From NCBI GenBank assembly GCA_019636795.1, contig JAHBWW010000007.1, positions 62,001-126,000 on the forward strand: a DNA stretch of 64,000 nucleotides, given 5' to 3'. The position numbers and the translations under genes are program-made. The stretch comes from Phycisphaeraceae bacterium (GTDB lineage: Bacteria > Planctomycetota > Phycisphaerae > Phycisphaerales > UBA1924). Position 1 is the stretch's first letter, and every line of letters starts with the position of its first letter. Shown here piece by piece: positions 60,443-64,000 of this stretch. Under the pieces are notes generated by a model, which worked only from the letters and a program-made list of their open reading frames with translations, ran no database searches and was not told where the DNA came from.

Positions 60443-60829
60443 AAGTGCAACGTGCCTTTTCCTAAATCCCGGAACCAAATCCCGGGCCGAAACAATAGCC
60501 CTCACACCGCGTGAGGTCTAGCGAACAACAACCATGCCCAACCGATCCATCGTGAATCGGCGGAGACAACTCGCTCAGTGCCGCTGGCGCAATGCCCGAC
60601 GGAATCCACCACTGACGACCCCCAAGGCCACCCGTGCCTCGACCAGGTCCACGCCCGGATCGCAGAACCGTCCCGGGACAAGCCCCGAAGAGTAGAACAT
60701 CAGGCTCATTAGTCAACGCATACCCTCGTTTGAACCGAACATTTTTTCATAGCCTTCCCCGCTCTCGCACACACGACTCATTCACCCCGGGCCCGCGAGC
60801 ACCGCGTACCCCCGGAAGGAGACCTGACC
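60443..60829. other. Divergent region upstream of the ribosomal cluster
   Basis: 387 bases between rpsJ and the plus-strand secreted-protein gene. It should contain the main promoter of the rpsJ unit. A hairpin CCTCAC/GTGAGG lies at 60500-60516, within a probable rpsJ leader. No gene seen. Confidence 0.45.
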
Positions 60830-62311
60830 ATGAGCCTTCGTTTGGTTGCCAGTGTCCTGCTCACCCTGACCAGCCCGGTCTGTTTCGCACAGCCTAAGGG
60901 CAATCCAAATCCACCCCAACCCCCTCAGAAAGGGGTTGCACTCGCCCCGGATCCCCTCCGCGTCGAGGCTGTCGGTGTCACGATTTCCATGCCCATCGGC
61001 TCAGTGGCCGAAAACGCAGTCTACGAAAAAATCGCATCCACCCGCATTCAGCTCCCAAACGACCTTGGCATGGTTGTCGTTCAGGAACGACGCTCCAAAA
61101 ACCTCCAACTCGACGTCACCACCGTCGCCGACGAAATCATCACCCAACTTCTCGCCATTTCTCCCCGACACGGGTTCATCACCGATCCCGACGACCCCAG
61201 GGTCGGACGTGATTCCAAGGGTAACCGCGAACTTCAAGTCGTCGGCACCAGCGCGGCTGTCATGTCCCGCAACAAGTCCTTCACCGTTGGAGGTTTCCAA
61301 TCAGACCACGCCTACGTCGCAATCCCGCGCGAAGGAAACAGCGATGCCACCCTGCGGGGATCCACCCTCCTCATGACGGGACCAGGACGATTCGTGCTTT
61401 TTGAGTTATTCACCTCACTTTCAACCTTCGAGCCCGCTCGGGAGATGTACGAAGTCATGCTCGCCTCTGTCGAAATCGAAGATCCGGCCAACCTCGCTGC
61501 CCGCCGAGTGGCCGCAATTTCCGCCGGCATCCACGCCCTTGAACGCCTCACCGAATCCGACTACCGCGAGATCTTTGAAAAGCACGGCGAGCGCTGGGAA
61601 AGGCTCTATACCTCCGGCGGCACGGGCTCCGTGCTCGATGACTCCGAAATCGGGTACCGCCGGGTCACCGCCCGCGTCGGGCATCGCGGCGATCTGACCG
61701 CCAAAAAACCACGCGACAAATGGACCGCCAACGACCTTCAGGAAGGGTACATCGTGCAGATCGATGCCCGCCTGCTCGAACTCGGAGGCGTGATCGACAC
61801 CCGCTCAACCTACTTCCTCTCCCTCGATCGACGCGAAGAAGCCTGGGTCGTCAACATGGCAATCCGCCGCGAGAAAGACATCAGCCGCTGGCAGGAAATC
61901 GGCGCGCGCAGCGATGACGACCTCACGGTACAGATCATTCCCAAGTCGTCAGCCGCCACCACCATTCGCCCGCAAATCGAGGGCGAAGGCTACCTCTCCG
62001 TGGTCGAGAGCCTGATTCTCCCCCAGTTGCTCGTCAAGGTCGGCATCCCCACCGACTACGCGTTCTATACCTATCAGACAACATCCGGCACCATCCGCCT
62101 CCGCACCGATTCGCTGCACGAATCGCCGGGGCGGAAAGGTCGATGGAAGCTGCAAACACGTCTGAACACAGATGCAGAACGCCAGACCTTCACGCTCGAC
62201 GAAACCGGCGCGATCATCGGATCAGAGTTTGACGACGGCCGGCGCTGGGAACCCATCTCCCTCGAACAGCTCCTCCGAATCTGGAAGAACAAGGGGCTTC
62301 CGCTCGACTGA
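60830..62311 (+). CDS. Secreted protein of unknown function
   Basis: A 493-residue protein with a signal peptide ('MSLRLVASVLLTLTSPVCFA') and a short Pro/Asn-rich linker. The mature part begins 'DPLRVEAVGVTISMPIGSVA' and contains 'MVVVQERRSKNLQLDVTTVA', a segment with 'VGRDSKGNRELQVVGTSAAV' and a C-terminal domain with 'YAFYTYQTTSGTIRLRTDSL'. No lipobox, dockerin-like end or membrane helix is seen, so it is probably periplasmic. I do not recognise a family. AAGGAGA before the ATG supports the start. ruvB starts 36 bases behind its stop but has its own -10 box. Confidence 0.75.
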   Translation: MSLRLVASVLLTLTSPVCFAQPKGNPNPPQPPQKGVALAPDPLRVEAVGVTISMPIGSVAENAVYEKIASTRIQLPNDLGMVVVQERRSKNLQLDVTTVADEIITQLLAISPRHGFITDPDDPRVGRDSKGNRELQVVGTSAAVMSRNKSFTVGGFQSDHAYVAIPREGNSDATLRGSTLLMTGPGRFVLFELFTSLSTFEPAREMYEVMLASVEIEDPANLAARRVAAISAGIHALERLTESDYREIFEKHGERWERLYTSGGTGSVLDDSEIGYRRVTARVGHRGDLTAKKPRDKWTANDLQEGYIVQIDARLLELGGVIDTRSTYFLSLDRREEAWVVNMAIRREKDISRWQEIGARSDDDLTVQIIPKSSAATTIRPQIEGEGYLSVVESLILPQLLVKVGIPTDYAFYTYQTTSGTIRLRTDSLHESPGRKGRWKLQTRLNTDAERQTFTLDETGAIIGSEFDDGRRWEPISLEQLLRIWKNKGLPLD

Positions 62312-62334
62312 CCCATCGAAGCCCGAACAGACGA

Positions 62335-62340
62335 TACACT
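62335..62340 (+). promoter_or_regulatory. -10 box for leaderless ruvB transcript
   Basis: TACACT (in GATACACT), seven bases before the ATG at 62348; no Shine-Dalgarno sequence. This also favours the ATG over a TTG two codons earlier. Confidence 0.45.
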
Positions 62341-62347
62341 GTTGCAC

Positions 62348-63391
62348 ATGGCTACCGATCGCATCATCTCCGCCGAAGCGGTCTCCAACCCCGAAGACGA
62401 GCGCCTCAACTGGTCGCTGCGCCCCGAGCGCATGAGCGAATACGTCGGTCAGCCGGAGTTGATCGAGCGCCTGAGCATCGCCATCGAAGCCGTGCGCCAG
62501 CGCGATGAACCCCTCGACCACGTCCTGCTGCACGGGCCCCCGGGCCTGGGCAAAACTACTTTGGCCCACGTCATCGCCCGAGAGATGGGGTCAAGGCTGC
62601 ACACAACTTCCGGCCCCGCTCTGGCCCGAGGCACCGACCTGGTCGCCTGCCTCACCCGCCTCGAACGTGGCGATGTCCTGTTCATCGACGAGATCCACCG
62701 TCTCCCCGTCGCGGTCGAAGAGTTCATCTACCCCGCGATGGAAGACTTCCGGATCGACATTTGCCTCGACACCGGCCTCAACGCGCGCACGGTACAGATC
62801 AACTGTCAGCCGTTCACCCTCATCGGCGCCACCACGCGCGCCGGGCTGCTCAGTGCCCCCCTGCGCTCGCGCTTCGGCATCGTCCATCACCTGCGCTACT
62901 ACAACGAGCACGAACTGCTGACGATTCTGGAACGAAGCAGCGACCTTCTGGGTGTTGTGCCCGCAGCCGGTTCCCTCGCCCGCATCGCCAACCGCTCCCG
63001 AGGCACGCCCCGCATCGCCAATCGCCTCCTGCGCCGCGTCCGCGATTTTTCACAGGTCCGCGCCGATTGCGTGTTTTCCACACCGGTTGTCGACGCCGCC
63101 CTCAAACTCGAAGGCGTCGACCACCTCGGACTTGACGAACTTGACCGTGCCTATATGCGCATCATCGGCACAACCTATCAGGGCGGACCCGTCGGGCTCG
63201 AAACCGTCGCCGCAACCATGAACGAGGACGCCGGCACCCTCGAAGACGTGGTCGAGCCATACCTCCTTCAGATCGGGTTCCTGTCGCGCACCAAGCGTGG
63301 GCGGGCCCTGACGGCTGCGGGAGCATTGCACATCGGTCGCGGGGTTCGTGCCGCACCAGCCGACTATGGCCACGATGCCTTGTTTGAATGA
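62348..63391 (+). CDS. ruvB: Holliday junction branch-migration helicase RuvB
   Basis: AAA+ motor that drives branch migration with RuvA during recombination repair. The 347 residues show 'NWSLRPERMSEYVGQPELIE', Walker A 'HGPPGLGKTTLAHVIAREMG', Walker B 'VLFIDEIHRLPVAVEEFIYP', sensor 1 'LIGATTRAGLLSAPLRSRFG' with the Arg finger, and the winged helix with 'YMRIIGTTYQGGPVGLETVA' and 'EPYLLQIGFLSRTKRGRALT'. Standard length. ruvA and ruvC are not in the window. Confidence 0.97.
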   Translation: MATDRIISAEAVSNPEDERLNWSLRPERMSEYVGQPELIERLSIAIEAVRQRDEPLDHVLLHGPPGLGKTTLAHVIAREMGSRLHTTSGPALARGTDLVACLTRLERGDVLFIDEIHRLPVAVEEFIYPAMEDFRIDICLDTGLNARTVQINCQPFTLIGATTRAGLLSAPLRSRFGIVHHLRYYNEHELLTILERSSDLLGVVPAAGSLARIANRSRGTPRIANRLLRRVRDFSQVRADCVFSTPVVDAALKLEGVDHLGLDELDRAYMRIIGTTYQGGPVGLETVAATMNEDAGTLEDVVEPYLLQIGFLSRTKRGRALTAAGALHIGRGVRAAPADYGHDALFE

Positions 63392-63445
63392 GAGGGCGCA
63401 CGCAGTACACACCGCAAACGGCTCAGCCGCCCACAAGCACCCCGA

Positions 63446-64000
63446 TCACTTCTTGGCAGCGCTGGCCGACAAGGACTTGGACATTTCTTCAGTCAGGTAC
63501 AGGATGCACCCGTCATTCGGGCTGAGCGTCAACTTGCCCGCCATCAGCGACATCGCGGTCTCCATGGGGACCGACATCATCGACGAGCCACAGATGTACT
63601 CATGCCGTTTGCGGTCGATCACCTCAAGCGGCGCCATGGCCTCGTCGCCACGCTCTTCAACCAGTTTGGTATAGATATTCAGCGCGTCAACCGGCACATC
63701 GGCAACCAGTTGCTCGCGCTCGCGCACCAGTTCGGCCAGACGGTCCTTGATCTCGTCGGACCGCTTGGCGCGATCCTGCTCAGCAACATCGCGGAGTTTC
63801 AAGCGCTCGACCTTCGCCGCCTCGAGTTCGATCAGTTGCGCCTCAAGTTGTTCAATCTTTTCCATCTGCTCAAGTTGAGATTCTTCCATCGCGGTCTTGC
63901 GTTCCTTGAACGTGTTGACCTCGGTGAGCAGGGCCTTGTATTCCTTGTTCGTCTTGGCCAGATTCATACGGTCGCGCAGTTCAGCCACATGGGCATCAAT
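63446..64000 (-). CDS. Coiled-coil protein with degenerate C4 zinc-ribbon domain, N-terminus cut
   Basis: The frame runs past the right edge, so the N-terminus is missing; about 184 residues are visible. They form a long coiled coil ('MEESQLEQMEKIEQLEAQLI', 'ELEAAKVERLKLRDVAEQDR'), with the family phrase 'AKTNKEYKALLTEVNTFKER', typical of the C4-type zinc-ribbon (DUF164, CdsZ-like) proteins. In that family the C-terminus has two CxxC pairs; here the region reads 'YICGSSMMSVPMETAMSLMA' and 'GKLTLSPNDGCILYL', with only two Cys, so zinc binding is doubtful. The last residues are a Lys/Ala tail. Convergent with ruvB, 54 bases apart. Confidence 0.78.
   Translation of the reverse strand: MDAHVAELRDRMNLAKTNKEYKALLTEVNTFKERKTAMEESQLEQMEKIEQLEAQLIELEAAKVERLKLRDVAEQDRAKRSDEIKDRLAELVREREQLVADVPVDALNIYTKLVEERGDEAMAPLEVIDRKRHEYICGSSMMSVPMETAMSLMAGKLTLSPNDGCILYLTEEMSKSLSASAAKK

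Overview
The window looks like a chromosome segment of a planctomycete, most likely class Phycisphaerae. I infer this from four kinds of evidence: high-GC DNA, secreted proteins ending in a dockerin-like doublet with an FFDVQ motif and a terminal Gly-Cys, lone type II pseudopilins with the FTLIELLVVIAIIALLIGIL signature, and the 'CPxC...DLRG/VAG...CxECG' zinc ribbons common in planctomycete membrane proteins. The ribosomal super-operon is also unusual: no L30, Adk, Map, IF-1 or S4 gene sits in it. No phage, plasmid, CRISPR or toxin system was seen.

Layout. 1-13 kb: the tail of a solute-binding protein, pyruvate kinase, a large secreted LamG/SGNH-like protein, an MscS channel, a DUF481 outer-membrane protein, a lipoprotein amidase, the acpP-fabF pair followed by an orphan fliN, a DUF1444-like protein and a TrpG/PabA glutaminase flanked by palindromic repeats. 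13-24.8 kb: pseudopilin plus small membrane protein, a GH15 glucan hydrolase, a membrane protein made of two similar halves, tRNA-Gly, DsbD, MurQ, ThrS and a membrane protein. 24.8-31 kb: a repeat-rich stretch with four copies of a short MITE-like element placed behind genes, a predicted seven-repeat propeller protein, a DUF5076-like protein, a zinc-ribbon/HEAT-like membrane protein and an MFS transporter. 31-45.5 kb: a secreted subtilase, NnrD, a Pmp3-like protein, a GNAT enzyme, tRNA-Thr, HflX, a CtpA-type protease, TsaD, a small zinc ribbon, Xth, a second pseudopilin, RidA and a PEP-CTERM choice-of-anchor-A protein. 45.6-60.5 kb, minus strand: the S10-spc-alpha ribosomal cluster from rpsJ to rplQ with secY and rpoA. 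60.8-64 kb: a secreted protein of unknown function, RuvB and a truncated coiled-coil protein.

How the genes work together. The largest unit is the ribosome/SecY/RNA polymerase cluster. It is interrupted by a strong intrinsic terminator after rpsJ and by a structured interval before rplD. L22 carries an N-terminal extension resembling an XRE-type helix-turn-helix. The secreted set (LamG/SGNH-like protein, two further dockerin-like proteins, subtilase, PEP-CTERM protein, two pseudopilins) points to extensive protein export and surface anchoring, with SecY and DsbD encoded here as well. Many monocistronic genes have a TANNNT box 5-7 bases before the start codon and no Shine-Dalgarno sequence, which suggests leaderless mRNAs; I used this to choose several starts. 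The main candidates for something undescribed are the MITE-like family, the two palindrome families around trpG and the L22 fusion.
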